Part shown: positions 1 through 8,350 of the stretch, in pieces | How positions within the stretch are numbered: the first letter of the stretch is position 1 | Layout: each line of letters begins with the position of its first letter | Source: an uncultured Actinomycetes bacterium | Lineage (GTDB): Bacteria > Actinomycetota > Acidimicrobiia > Acidimicrobiales > SZUA-35 | NCBI GenBank assembly: GCA_902826025.1 | Contig: CADEDH010000007.1 | Span: 1-64,000, forward strand | Reading direction: 5' to 3' | Length of the DNA: 64,000 nucleotides | Notes under the pieces: model-generated | Seen by the model: the letters and a program-made list of their open reading frames with translations, nothing else | Told to the model about the DNA's origin: nothing | Database searches by the model: none | Made by a program: the position numbers and the translations under genes

Positions 1-455
1 TTCTTCTCGCGTTCTTCTCACGTGGACGACCGAGCTGGCGGCCAGATCCTGTGGCCGCAGGAGACTGTTCGGCGAGATCGTCCCAGTTCGTTGACCAGCA
101 GTCTGTCCGGCTGATGGTCCGGTGAGCCGGTCAGATCCGGGGAGGCACGGTGTGTTAAACGGCACGACAGGCGTGCTCGGGATCACCGCTACTCGGCCAG
201 GCGTCGATCCCGTGCGGGCGGTGCCGTCGACCGAGGGGCAGACCCGGCCACTCCGGTTCGCGCGTGGGCGGTTGGCTGGCGGTCCTCGCCGTCTCGGGCG
301 CTCTGGGGGAGGAGCGTGTGGCTGGGACCGCATCGCTGGCCGGTTCGCTGACGACGGCCTGGTGGTGTCTTGTGGTGTCGGCGCCGACGGACGGACCCCT
401 GAGGGTCACCCGACAGCACGCAGGCACTGCCACCTGGCGGTCGCCAGTCCGCTGC

Positions 456-1502
456 ATGAACTGGGATCCGTCGGGGTGCGACAGTGTGGGTGTGAGAGCC
501 ACACTCGGTCCGTTGTTCAGGTCCTTGGCCTTCGTGATGCTGAGCAGCGCGGTGGTGATGGTCGCCTCGGAGAAAATGTACTGGTACACAGGCGCCTACA
601 CGGCTGGCGCCTTGGTCGAGTTGACGCTGTTTTACTCGTTGGCCGTGATGGCTCTCCTGTACGTGATGGGTCGCTATTCGGTCGACACCACCGGTCGTTT
701 GGTGTTGGCGGCGGGCATCTTCGCCCTGGTCACCGAGGGGATTATCACCCCAGTCGTCTACAGCGACGGGCCCCTGCCCGTGATGTTTTTGTACTTCTTG
801 GGGTGGCACGGGCTCATCAGCGTCGTGTTCGTCTGGTACACGGTGCACCGCTGGGCGCTGCTGGGCCGTCGACGATCGCTGGCTGTCTGGTCGGGGGTGC
901 TGGGTGTCGCCTGGGGGGTCTGGTCGACGAACTACTGGCGCCCTGAGACCATCGCCGAGCAGGCCGCTGAGAACCTGGAGGGCGAGAGTTGGGATGTTGG
1001 ACAGTGGGCTGTGCCGAAGTTCGCACTGTTCAGCTTCGGGTTCACCGTTGTGCTGATCGGATGCCACTGGCTTCTTGGATTCGTGTGGCCCCAGAGATGG
1101 AGCCCGAGTCGTGGATGGACGATCACAATCGGTTTAGCGCTCGTGGCCTGGCTAGCCCTGTGGACGGTGGCCGTGCCGTACGCGCCTCTCAAGTTTCTGG
1201 CGTTCGCTGGGTTCCTGGTGTGGTTGTTGCACCGATCACGACCGGGTGCCGGCTCGGCCACGTTGCTGGCCCGCAACGCGGGACGAGTACGGTTGACCAA
1301 CCTGAGCCCGCTGGTGTGCTTGCCTTCGGGCGCGGTTGCCAGCTATGCGGTGATGACCGGTCTCGACGTCAACGACAGGGTTCTCAGCGCGATCTACTGG
1401 ATTCTCGTCGGAGCTACCTTTTCGGGTGGAGCTCTGACCGCAATGTGGGCCGTCGCCACAATCCGAGGGCGCAATCGACAGCGATCACCGGTCACGCCTT
1501 GA
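456..1502 (+). CDS. Multi-pass membrane protein of unknown function
   Basis: A polytopic membrane protein of about 348 residues whose family I do not recognise. From about residue 18 it consists of some nine hydrophobic segments of 18-24 residues separated by short Arg-rich or Trp-rich loops, with a longer polar loop near residues 155-180. The frame was chosen over the overlapping ones because only it gives a coherent membrane protein. The start is uncertain: an in-frame ATG at 456 precedes the first hydrophobic helix by about 18 residues, and GTG codons at 486 and 492 are alternatives. No clear Shine-Dalgarno site is seen. It stands alone, with no co-directional neighbour within 2.7 kb. A membrane location is well supported; a function is not. 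Confidence 0.6.
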   Translation: MNWDPSGCDSVGVRATLGPLFRSLAFVMLSSAVVMVASEKMYWYTGAYTAGALVELTLFYSLAVMALLYVMGRYSVDTTGRLVLAAGIFALVTEGIITPVVYSDGPLPVMFLYFLGWHGLISVVFVWYTVHRWALLGRRRSLAVWSGVLGVAWGVWSTNYWRPETIAEQAAENLEGESWDVGQWAVPKFALFSFGFTVVLIGCHWLLGFVWPQRWSPSRGWTITIGLALVAWLALWTVAVPYAPLKFLAFAGFLVWLLHRSRPGAGSATLLARNAGRVRLTNLSPLVCLPSGAVASYAVMTGLDVNDRVLSAIYWILVGATFSGGALTAMWAVATIRGRNRQRSPVTP

Positions 1503-1853
1503 TCCTCGGGCCGAACTGGATCAACGATCGATTGCACCGGCCGTAGGCGCCGACCGACGGTCATTTCCGAGCACATCAATCGCCCGAGATCGCCGGTGCA
1601 TCTCTACTCCTTGCAGGTGATCTCTCCGAGCTCGCCGCGGTGGTGCTGATGGTGGTCGAGGTCGGCTTCGCCGGAGCAATGGGTGCGGTTGCGGTGGTGG
1701 TCACCGCTGATGGCACCCCATCGGGTTGCGCCTGCCGACTCCGAGTTCCTCACGGTCTTCGATGCGCTGCTGGCCGACCTCGTGGAGCGGGCCTGGATGC
1801 CAGCGATGTGGCTACTGGTCGTGATCGACTGCGCCAAGGCGCTGGCCTGGGGT
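1503..1853. other. Gap without a supported gene
   Basis: About 350 bases lie between the membrane protein and the convergent sensor kinase. Short open frames exist on both strands, but none has a convincing start, ribosome-binding site or recognisable motif. A plus-strand stretch around 1740-1850 has a coding-like hydrophobic pattern but runs on into the antisense of the kinase gene, so it may be a decayed fragment. I see no strong terminator hairpin. Confidence 0.4.
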
Positions 1854-3437
1854 TCACCGGGTCGGCTCCGGTGGCTTGGGCAGGTGGATGGTGAAGGCGC
1901 TGCCGCGGCCGATCTCCGAGGTTGCCTCGACCGAGCCGCCGTGCGCTTCGACGAGTTCTCGGGTGATCGCCAGTCCGAGCCCGCTGCCGCCGGTCTGGCG
2001 CGATCGGGATGGGTCGACGCGGTAGAACCGGTCGAAGAGATGCGGCAGGTGTTCGGCGGCGATGCCCTCGCCCTGATCCGTGACCGTAACGTGAACCCGG
2101 TCGGTGTCGTCGACGATGGCGATCTCGACGGTGCTGTCAGGGGGCGAGTGCCTGATCGCGTTGGACACGAGGTTGGTGATGGCGCGACGCAATCGCACGG
2201 GATCGCCGGTCACCGCTGCGGGGTTGCCGACCAGATGGACCCGCAGCGTCACCCCGATTTTGGTCGCCGCCGGTCGGAATGAGACACCGACGGCTTCGGC
2301 CAGCTCGGCGAGGTCGACAGGCATGTGTTCGAGCCGGAGCCCGCCGGCCTGGGCCAGTGACAGCTCCTGCAGGTCGGCGGAGAGCGCCTGGAGCTGCAGC
2401 ACCTCGTCGTGCAGGGACGCGATAGTCGCCGCGTCGGCCGGGACGACGCCATCCTGGATCGCTTCGAGGTAGCCGCGCAGGTTCGCCAGCGGCGAGCGAA
2501 GCTCGTGGGAGATGTCGGAGGTGAGGGTTCGGCGCGCCGCGTCCTGTGCGCCGAGCGATGCGGCCATGTCGTCGAACGCGGCACCGAGCTCGGCGACCTC
2601 GCCGTGGCCGACAGGTCCGACCCGGGTTGTGAGATCGCCGTCGGACATCCGCCGCGCCGCCGCCGTGAGCTGCCTGAGCGGATCGGCGATCCGCCCGGCG
2701 ACCACGACCGCGAGCGCTACCGCACCAGCCACGATCGCCGCGACGGCCGCCCAGAACCTCCAGGTCCCGCCCGACGTCAGCACGCCGCCGGAGGACTCGT
2801 CGCCGATCCCGATGAACAGCTGGAGCGGAGGAAGCCGTCCGCTGTCGAGACGATCGGCGTTCGACAGCCCGAGAGCGCTGTCGAGACACGCGTCGACCAC
2901 GGCCTGATCGTCGGGGGCAGGCTGGCGCACCGGCACCGCCGAGGCAAACCCGTCGTCGTCGATCACGAACCTGACGGCGATACCGACCAACTCGTGGCAC
3001 GCCTCGGCCGTGAACGCCTCGAACTCGCGCCGCTCGGTCGGATCGGTCGGTACCTCGAACTCGACGAGCTCGCTGAGCGGATCGACGAGGGTGGCCTGGT
3101 TCGGGAGTGGAGGCGCCTGGTCACCGCCATCACGGCGGGCCGAGTCGGCGAGGATCCTCCCGTCGAGGTCTGCGATGGCGACACGTTCGTCCCAGGCGGC
3201 GGCCAGCTCGTCGACGACCTCGGCCACGCCGTCCCAGTTGCCCCGGCCGAGACCGTGGAACACGATCGAGTCGCGGATCTCGACCTCGACGTCCAGGTCC
3301 CGCTCGATGGCTTGGCGGATGTCGGACCGGGTGACCTGCTGGACCACGAATGCCGTCACCCCCACCGACAGCAGGACGAGACCGACTCCGAGCAGGATGA
3401 GCCGGGATCGCAGCGACGACAAGCCGCGTCGCGTCAT
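1854..3437 (-). CDS. Two-component sensor histidine kinase
   Basis: A membrane sensor kinase of 527 residues that would phosphorylate the response regulator encoded just upstream. The order is a first transmembrane helix (about residues 12-36), an extracytoplasmic sensor region of some 190 residues, a second helix (about 227-248), a HAMP linker, a dimerisation domain with the phospho-acceptor motif SHELRSPL, and an HATPase domain. The latter shows the N box (NLVSNAIRHSP), G1 box (DQGEGIA), F box (FDRFYR) and G2 box (GSGLGLAI). Its start overlaps the stop of the regulator gene by 4 bases (ATGA), so the pair is translationally coupled with the regulator first. The sensor region has two Cys residues (in ACHEL and DACLD), but the ligand cannot be told. 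The architecture resembles BaeS/PrrB-type kinases. Confidence 0.93.
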   Translation of the reverse strand: MTRRGLSSLRSRLILLGVGLVLLSVGVTAFVVQQVTRSDIRQAIERDLDVEVEIRDSIVFHGLGRGNWDGVAEVVDELAAAWDERVAIADLDGRILADSARRDGGDQAPPLPNQATLVDPLSELVEFEVPTDPTERREFEAFTAEACHELVGIAVRFVIDDDGFASAVPVRQPAPDDQAVVDACLDSALGLSNADRLDSGRLPPLQLFIGIGDESSGGVLTSGGTWRFWAAVAAIVAGAVALAVVVAGRIADPLRQLTAAARRMSDGDLTTRVGPVGHGEVAELGAAFDDMAASLGAQDAARRTLTSDISHELRSPLANLRGYLEAIQDGVVPADAATIASLHDEVLQLQALSADLQELSLAQAGGLRLEHMPVDLAELAEAVGVSFRPAATKIGVTLRVHLVGNPAAVTGDPVRLRRAITNLVSNAIRHSPPDSTVEIAIVDDTDRVHVTVTDQGEGIAAEHLPHLFDRFYRVDPSRSRQTGGSGLGLAITRELVEAHGGSVEATSEIGRGSAFTIHLPKPPEPTR

Positions 3438-4126
3438 GTGGTCTCGTCGGGATCGGGCACCTTGTAGCCGACGCCATAGACCGTCAACAGGAGCGCCGGT
3501 TCGGCTGGGTCGATCTCGATCTTCTTGCGGAGATTGGCGACGTGCACGTCGATCGTTCGTTCCAGCCCGTCATAGTCGAATCCGAACGCCGCTTCGAGCA
3601 GGCTGCGACGGGTGAACACCCGACCGGGCTCCCCTGCCAGCGTCGCCAGAACGGCGAACTCCTTGGGAGTGACATCCACGGGCTGACCGGCGAGGCGCAC
3701 CTCATGGCGGGCGCGGTCGATGCGGAGTGCGCCGATCTCGATGATCTCCGTCACCGTGGCGCGGCCGACGCGGCGCAGGAGCGTCCGTACCCGCGCCACG
3801 AGCTCGCGTGGACTGAAGGGCTTGGTGATGTAGTCGTCCGCGCCGAGATCGAGTCCGAGCAGCATGTCGTCCTCGGTGGATCGGGCGGTGAGCATGATGA
3901 TCGGGACATCGCTGTCACGTCGCAGGACCCGGCAGACGTCGAGTCCGTCGACACGGGGCATCATCACGTCGAGCAGCACGAGGTCGGGCGCCCGCCGCCG
4001 CGCTTCGTCGATCGCCTGGCGGCCGTCACTCACGACGACCACCGCGTGGCCCTCCCGTTCGAGGTAGAGGCGGATGAGCTCGGCCTGCTTCGGGTCGTCC
4101 TCCGCGACGAGGATCCTGTTGCCCAT
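3434..4126 (-). CDS. OmpR/PhoB-family response regulator
   Basis: A DNA-binding response regulator of 230 residues, partner of the kinase that follows it with a 4-base overlap. The N-terminal receiver domain has the acidic pair in LVAEDD, the phospho-acceptor Asp in LLDVMMPRVDG and the conserved Lys in ITKPF. The C-terminal winged helix (about residues 130-228) contains the wing typical of OmpR/PhoB proteins, ending YGVGYKVPDPDE. I chose the ATG at 4126 (MGNRILVAEDD) because the receiver starts immediately; the open frame continues upstream with non-conserved sequence. It is transcribed away from the acyltransferase gene at 4271, with about 145 bases between the two starts for divergent promoters. 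Target genes cannot be inferred beyond possible regulation of its own operon or that neighbour. Confidence 0.94.
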   Translation of the reverse strand: MGNRILVAEDDPKQAELIRLYLEREGHAVVVVSDGRQAIDEARRRAPDLVLLDVMMPRVDGLDVCRVLRRDSDVPIIMLTARSTEDDMLLGLDLGADDYITKPFSPRELVARVRTLLRRVGRATVTEIIEIGALRIDRARHEVRLAGQPVDVTPKEFAVLATLAGEPGRVFTRRSLLEAAFGFDYDGLERTIDVHVANLRKKIEIDPAEPALLLTVYGVGYKVPDPDETT

Positions 4127-4270
4127 GCGGCCAGTATCGCGCCGCCACCGCGAGCCGAGAACGGTCACACCCGATTGCTGTCGGTATCTGACCGCTTCTT
4201 CATCAGTTCCACACCATCCAGGCGCCACTGTCGATGCAGCCCACTCCCTTTCACGAAGGAACCGTCAACC

Positions 4271-5587
4271 ATGCGCCTGGCCACCCCCGCCCGATCCGAT
4301 CTGCTCGACGGGCACGTCACACCGACCGATCCCCTGATCGAGGCCGAACCAACCAGACGGGGGACGGGGCGACTCCTCGGCGTCGACGTCGCACGTGGAC
4401 TGGCCCTCATCGCCATGTTCACCCAGCACGTGGGGCTGACCGACGCCAGCGGCGGCGGCTCGACGGGTTGGGTCGGCTGGTTCTTCACCGAGTCGTCCGG
4501 GCGAGCGGCCGTCCTGTTCTTCATCCTGTCCGGGGTCTCGCTGATGATGATCCACCGCCGCGGGTCACGGTCGGCCGACGCTGGCGCGCTGCGCCGTCGC
4601 GGCCTCCTGCTGCTCGCCGGCGGGCTCCTGCTGACCCAGGCATTCTGGGGCGCCTCGATCATCCAGCACTACGGCGTGATGTTCCTGATTGCGCCTTGGC
4701 TGCTACGGCTCGGCAACCGGGCACTGGCGGCGGTGACCGCCGGCGGATTGATCGGCGGTCCGATCGCCATGCTCTTCCTGCCCCGCTTGACCGACGACGT
4801 TGCCGGAATCTGGACCGGGGCCAGCGGCGCCTGGGTCATCACGACCGCCTGGGAGCTCCTCGTCGGCTTCTACCCACTCGTGATCTGGGCTGGCTACTTC
4901 ACTCTCGGCATGCTGGTCGGCCGCCTCGATCTCACGTCGAAACGCACGGTGCTCAGACTGGCCATCGGGGCGACCTGCGCGGTCTTCGCCCTCGGCGGTC
5001 TGGCCAGTCTCGCCACCAACCGGATCGGCACCCCCGACCAATCCGAAACCTCGGGTTCGGCGATCGCCGCCGACCAACCGAAGCCAGCCAAGCCCGTCCT
5101 GCCGGCGACACTCACCGAGGAGCAACGCAACGCGATGACCCAGGCCGAGTACCAGGCATACCTCACCCAACTCGGCGCGTTCTACGACCTGAAAGCCACC
5201 AAGGGTGAAATGCCCGTCGAGGACTGGCGTTCGCTCCCGAGCACCGCAGGTCACTCCGGCAAGCTCGGCAACACGACCCAGACCTCGGCCATCGCGCTCG
5301 CCGTGCTCGGCTGGTGTCTCGCCGCCTGCCGGCTCAAGGGGGCGACTCGGCTGCTGCGCCCACTGGCGATCACCGGATCGATGTCGTTGACCGCCTACCT
5401 CGTTCACATCATCCTGGTCAACGACATCTGGGAACACCTCGTGGCCAACCGATCCTGGTCGATCGCAACCCAGGAGTGGGCCTTCGCCGGCCTCGTCGCC
5501 ACCATGATCGGCCTCTGTGTCGTGTTCAAGCGCCTGCTCGGTACCGGACCGATGGAGCGCCTCCTGAAGCACCTCACGACCCGCTGA
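4271..5587 (+). CDS. Membrane acyltransferase-like protein (DUF418/DUF1624 type)
   Basis: A polytopic membrane protein of 438 residues related to the heparan-alpha-glucosaminide N-acetyltransferase-like and DUF418 families, which are thought to transfer acyl groups to envelope glycans. The hallmark N-terminal motif GVDVARGLALIAMFTQH is at about residues 37-53. It is followed by FILSGVS, a set of hydrophobic helices and a C-terminal ITGSMSLTAYLVH segment typical of DUF418 proteins. A polar extracytoplasmic insert of about 100 residues, rich in Pro, Lys and Glu, lies before the last helices. The ATG at 4271 follows a GAAGGA Shine-Dalgarno site by about 11 bases. It diverges from the two-component system, which could control it. 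The substrate is unknown. Confidence 0.8.
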   Translation: MRLATPARSDLLDGHVTPTDPLIEAEPTRRGTGRLLGVDVARGLALIAMFTQHVGLTDASGGGSTGWVGWFFTESSGRAAVLFFILSGVSLMMIHRRGSRSADAGALRRRGLLLLAGGLLLTQAFWGASIIQHYGVMFLIAPWLLRLGNRALAAVTAGGLIGGPIAMLFLPRLTDDVAGIWTGASGAWVITTAWELLVGFYPLVIWAGYFTLGMLVGRLDLTSKRTVLRLAIGATCAVFALGGLASLATNRIGTPDQSETSGSAIAADQPKPAKPVLPATLTEEQRNAMTQAEYQAYLTQLGAFYDLKATKGEMPVEDWRSLPSTAGHSGKLGNTTQTSAIALAVLGWCLAACRLKGATRLLRPLAITGSMSLTAYLVHIILVNDIWEHLVANRSWSIATQEWAFAGLVATMIGLCVVFKRLLGTGPMERLLKHLTTR

Positions 5588-5979
5588 CCACCGCCATCTC
5601 GCCAAGGCACTCGACCTGATCCCGGTGATGTCGATCGTTGTCCGTCTGGTCCGACCTGCGGGCAACGACCTCACCGCGTCGGCCCGGCCATCGGGGTAGG
5701 GAGTCCTCGGTCGCTCCCGCTGTTTCGAGGGGACCAGGGGACTTCGCCGGCGTCACTGAAGGCGTCGACGGCCGACACGGCATGGATGCGGGTGAGGGCT
5801 CGGGACCGCTCCGCGTCGTGCTGGCGCAGCGTCTCGAGGATCGAGCGGATCTCGGCCGCGCTGGCCAGAGGCCGCCCCGGGCGCCGCAGGGACCGGGTCC
5901 GAACGGCGTTGCACCGCCCGTGCAGCGACCGGACCATCTCGACGAGAATCTCGTTGACCGAGGCCGCTGTCAGCGGATC

Positions 5980-6156
5980 TCAAGGACTCGTGTGGCTTGA
6001 ACACACTCTGGGGGATCCGGTTCTGGTGGTCACGGGTCGCGAGTTCGGTGACGGCCGCGACGGGAATCTGTCTTTAGATCCTAGGTGCGATGCGTCGGGA
6101 AGGGTCACGGTGAATCGGGCCCCGCCGTGTGGCGAGTCGCCGACGACGATCGAGCC
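5980..6156 (-). pseudogene. 3' fragment of a histidine kinase gene
   Basis: In one minus-strand frame this stretch encodes VVGDSPHGGARFTVTLP, the characteristic final beta-strand region of histidine kinase ATPase domains, followed by a 38-residue tail and a stop at 5980. Nothing upstream in the same frame resembles a kinase; it runs into the integrase remnant, which is read in another frame. I take it to be the truncated 3' end of a second kinase, left by a deletion or recombination with a breakpoint near 6150-6160. It is not part of the intact kinase at 1854-3437, whose C-terminus differs. Confidence 0.55.
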
Positions 6157-6493
6157 AAACGTCGATCGCCAGCTTCCACCGGCCCGGTGCCACCTCGCGC
6201 ATGGAACCGCTCCCGCGGTCCGCTCGTGGCGGTTTGGGCTTCGTCGTTGCGCCGTACTTCCTCAGCCGAAGGTGCTCAGCATGGATGCAGAGGCGTTCCT
6301 CGGCACACGCTTGCACGCGGTGACCGTCTGGCACCTCGCCGTTCGCCAGCTTCCACGCGATTGCAGCGGGGGAGCGGACACGACCGTCTACTTTGAACTG
6401 GCCCGTCCCGCTCGGATCGACCGCCCCTGTCCACACATGATGATCACCCGACCGGTCGACCTTGGACTCGAACAGCTCCAAGTTGATCCCCAT
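6074..6493 (-). pseudogene. Truncated integrase (N-terminal HNH-like and arm-binding region)
   Basis: An open frame of 139 codons beginning MGINLELFESKVD. It carries a degenerate HNH-like module (HVWTGAVDPSGTG, then CIHAEHL) and the segment GSGSMREVAPGRWKLAID, which resembles the start of the arm-type DNA-binding domain of actinobacterial tyrosine integrases. The catalytic domain (R..HxxR..Y) is absent. Downstream of about codon 115 the frame runs out of frame through a histidine kinase tail, so the gene is a 5' fragment. It begins about 120 bases from the 3' end of tRNA-Lys and points away from it, the usual place for an integrase whose attachment site is a tRNA gene. The arm-domain assignment is by resemblance, and a small HNH-like protein cannot be excluded. 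Confidence 0.5.
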
Positions 6494-6501
6494 GGCGGCG
6501 A

Positions 6502-6553
6502 GTCTAGGACACGGTCTAGGACACCCGGAGTGCCGGAATGAGCATCCTAGACC
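6502..6553. repeat. Direct and inverted GTCTAGGAC repeats upstream of the integrase remnant
   Basis: GTCTAGGACAC occurs at 6502-6512 and again at 6514-6524, a 12-base period. The inverted form TCCTAGACC is at 6545-6553 and matches GGTCTAGGA at 6513-6521. The repeats fill the space between the integrase start and the tRNA terminator. In this position they would suit integrase arm-binding sites or an operator for the integrase promoter. Function is inferred. Confidence 0.5.
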
Positions 6554-6606
6554 GGAAAAACCAGAAACCCCAGGGCGCTCGATCTCCTGCGCTACCTGGG
6601 GTTTCT
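6552..6606 (-). terminator. Rho-independent terminator of tRNA-Lys
   Basis: A perfect 12-bp inverted repeat, AGAAACCCCAGG at 6563-6574 and CCTGGGGTTTCT at 6595-6606, encloses a 20-base loop. Read on the minus strand it is followed by a T-rich tract complementary to GGAAAAACC. It starts only 5 bases after the tRNA 3' end, so it should end the tRNA-Lys transcript. Confidence 0.8.
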
Positions 6607-6610
6607 TTCG

Positions 6611-6683
6611 TACGCCCCCTGGGACTTGAACCCAGAACCTGCGGATTAAGAGTCCGTTGCTCTGCCAATTGAGCTAGAGGCGC
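6611..6683 (-). tRNA. tRNA-Lys(CUU)
   Basis: Read on the minus strand, this 73-base gene folds as a standard cloverleaf. The acceptor stem is GCGCCTC with GGGGCGT (a terminal G-U pair) and the discriminator is A. The D arm contains AGCTCAATTGGCAGAGC, the anticodon loop is CTCTTAA with anticodon CTT, and the T arm is CTGGG-TTCAAGT-CCCAG. No CCA is encoded. A strong terminator follows at once. The neighbouring integrase remnant suggests its 3' end has served as an attachment site. Confidence 0.95.
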
Positions 6684-6845
6684 TCGTGGTTCCCCTCGGC
6701 ACGCAGCCGGGGCAGGGCAACTGTAGCGGCTGGGCGCTCCGTTGCGCGCCCGACTTTCACGGGTCGTTGTTGGCGGCGCACGCATCTGGTGGTGCTAGGG
6801 TGTCGACCCTGCGGCGGGGTTGGCCGAAGTCGTGTGGTCACGCCC

Positions 6846-8219
6846 ATGCATGCCATCCCACCCCACCAGTCGCCGACGAGCCCCCGCCTTACGCTGCGGA
6901 GTCGTACGGGCCCGGGCCTCGGCCTGCCCCGGTTGGCGATCGCCGCTCTCGCCCTGGTCATCGTGCTGTCCGGGCTGGTGCTGGCATCGCCAGCCGGGGC
7001 CCAGTCGGCCGACGACCAGACCTCCAGCGGGGCCCCCGCCGGTAGCGACGAGTCGACCAGCGGAGCTCCTCCGGCCGCTCAAGGACCGACGGTGCGCACC
7101 ATCCTGTTTCCCGTGGTGGGCAAGGTGAGCTTCACCGACACCTTCGGCGCCTGCCGGTCGGGCTGCAGCCGAACCCACAAAGGCGTCGACATCTTCGGTG
7201 CCAAGCTCGCCCCCCTGGTGGCGACGGCCGATGGCACCATCGTGTCGGTCCGGCGTAGCGCCCTCACCCGCGCCGGCAACATGGTGACGATCAAGGACGA
7301 CGAGGGCTGGTTCTACGTCTATCTCCACGTCAACAACGACTCGCCCGGCACTGACGACGGCGCCAACCCCCAAGGCTGGATCCTGCCCAACCGGTTGCGG
7401 GTGGGTGACCGGGTGAAGGCGGGCGACGTGATCGGCTATCTGGGCGACTCGGGCAACGCCGAGACCACGCCGGCCCACCTCCATTTCGAGATCCATCAGC
7501 CCGGGGTCGGCGTGATCAACCCCACACCCAGCGTGAAGGCGGCCCAGGACGCCGGTCGGGTGCGGCCGGTGGCGTCGCTGGCTTCCACCCCCGAGGGGCG
7601 GGCCAAGCACACCCGGACCGTGTCGAGCTGGTATCGCATGCTGCTCAAGCGGGACCCCAGCCAGAAAGAGCTCTTCGCTTGGACCGACCGCTTCGCCGTC
7701 GGCTTCGGCGACGAGAACGACCTGATCGCCGACATCACGATGGCCCCCCAGCGCCGCAACGCAACCGGCACCGTGCTACGCACCTTCCGCGTGCTCTTCA
7801 ACCGCCGGCCGGCGGCCGACGAGATCAAGCAGTGGGAGGCCCGATACAGGGCGGGGGACCGGACCGAAGCCATTGCTCAGGGCCTGCTCGGCTCGGCCGA
7901 CTGGACGGCCAAGGGCAACCTCGACGACAGCCAGTTCGTCGACCTGGTCTACCGCAACGCCCGAGGCAAAGCGCCCTCGGCGTCGGTCCTCCGGTACTGG
8001 CTCGACCAGCTGGCGGGGGGTCGATCGCGGGCATCGGTGGTGGCCAACTTCGCCGATTCGTTCGGGGTGAAGGATGCCACCTGGCACGAGCTCCAGGTGA
8101 TGCTCGGCTACTACGCCGGGCTCGACCGGTGGCCCACCGAGGCCGAGGTGACCAAGTGGCGCAAGTATCTCGACGACGGCGGTCTCCTGCCCGACATGGT
8201 GGCCGTCATCCGGGCCTGA
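6846..8219 (+). CDS. Secreted M23 metallopeptidase with C-terminal DUF4214 region
   Basis: A secreted cell-wall hydrolase candidate of 457 residues. A hydrophobic signal or anchor segment lies at about residues 29-52, ending in ASPAGAQS. A Ser/Pro-rich linker leads to a LytM-type M23 peptidase domain with both zinc motifs: THKGVDI (His111, Asp115) and AHLHFE near residue 212. M23 enzymes cut peptidoglycan cross-bridges, and some are inactive activators. The region from about 255 onward carries DUF4214-type helical repeats such as FVDLVYRNARGKAPS, a module common on actinobacterial surface proteins. The ATG at 6846 was chosen as nearest to the signal peptide. A TAGGGT -10-like element lies at about 6796-6801. 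The same DUF4214 module recurs in the protein at 32846-33976. Confidence 0.88.
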   Translation: MHAIPPHQSPTSPRLTLRSRTGPGLGLPRLAIAALALVIVLSGLVLASPAGAQSADDQTSSGAPAGSDESTSGAPPAAQGPTVRTILFPVVGKVSFTDTFGACRSGCSRTHKGVDIFGAKLAPLVATADGTIVSVRRSALTRAGNMVTIKDDEGWFYVYLHVNNDSPGTDDGANPQGWILPNRLRVGDRVKAGDVIGYLGDSGNAETTPAHLHFEIHQPGVGVINPTPSVKAAQDAGRVRPVASLASTPEGRAKHTRTVSSWYRMLLKRDPSQKELFAWTDRFAVGFGDENDLIADITMAPQRRNATGTVLRTFRVLFNRRPAADEIKQWEARYRAGDRTEAIAQGLLGSADWTAKGNLDDSQFVDLVYRNARGKAPSASVLRYWLDQLAGGRSRASVVANFADSFGVKDATWHELQVMLGYYAGLDRWPTEAEVTKWRKYLDDGGLLPDMVAVIRA

Positions 8220-8264
8220 CCGGCGCTCCATCGAACCTCACAGCACCCCGAGGGCACCGGGCGA

Positions 8265-8270
8265 TAGAAT
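8265..8270 (+). promoter_or_regulatory. -10 element of tRNA-Arg
   Basis: TAGAAT ends 6 bases before the first base of the tRNA-Arg gene, the right distance for transcription starting at or close to the mature 5' end. A -35 element is not obvious. Confidence 0.5.
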
Positions 8271-8276
8271 CACATC

Positions 8277-8350
8277 GCCCCTGTAGCTCAGCTGGACAGA
8301 GCAAGTCCCTTCTAATGACGAGGTCGCAGGTTCGAATCCTGTCGGGGGCG
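8277..8350 (+). tRNA. tRNA-Arg(UCU)
   Basis: A 74-base cloverleaf. The acceptor stem is GCCCCTG with CGGGGGC and the discriminator is G. The D arm is TAGCTCAGCTGGACAGAGC, the anticodon loop is CTTCTAA with anticodon TCT, and the T arm is GCAGG-TTCGAAT-CCTGT with one G-U pair. No CCA is encoded. The 3' half is also covered, antisense, by the tail of a minus-strand open frame. Confidence 0.95.

Noticed and set aside
122-1067. Long frames on both strands overlapping the first membrane protein
   Set aside because: Their products are Arg/Gly/His-rich without hydrophobic or domain pattern; only the frame ending at 1502 gives a coherent membrane protein.
1640-2282. Plus-strand frames before and across the sensor kinase end
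   Set aside because: They have a short coding-like stretch but no ribosome-binding site or family match, and they continue as antisense of the kinase. They are noted as a possible decayed fragment only.
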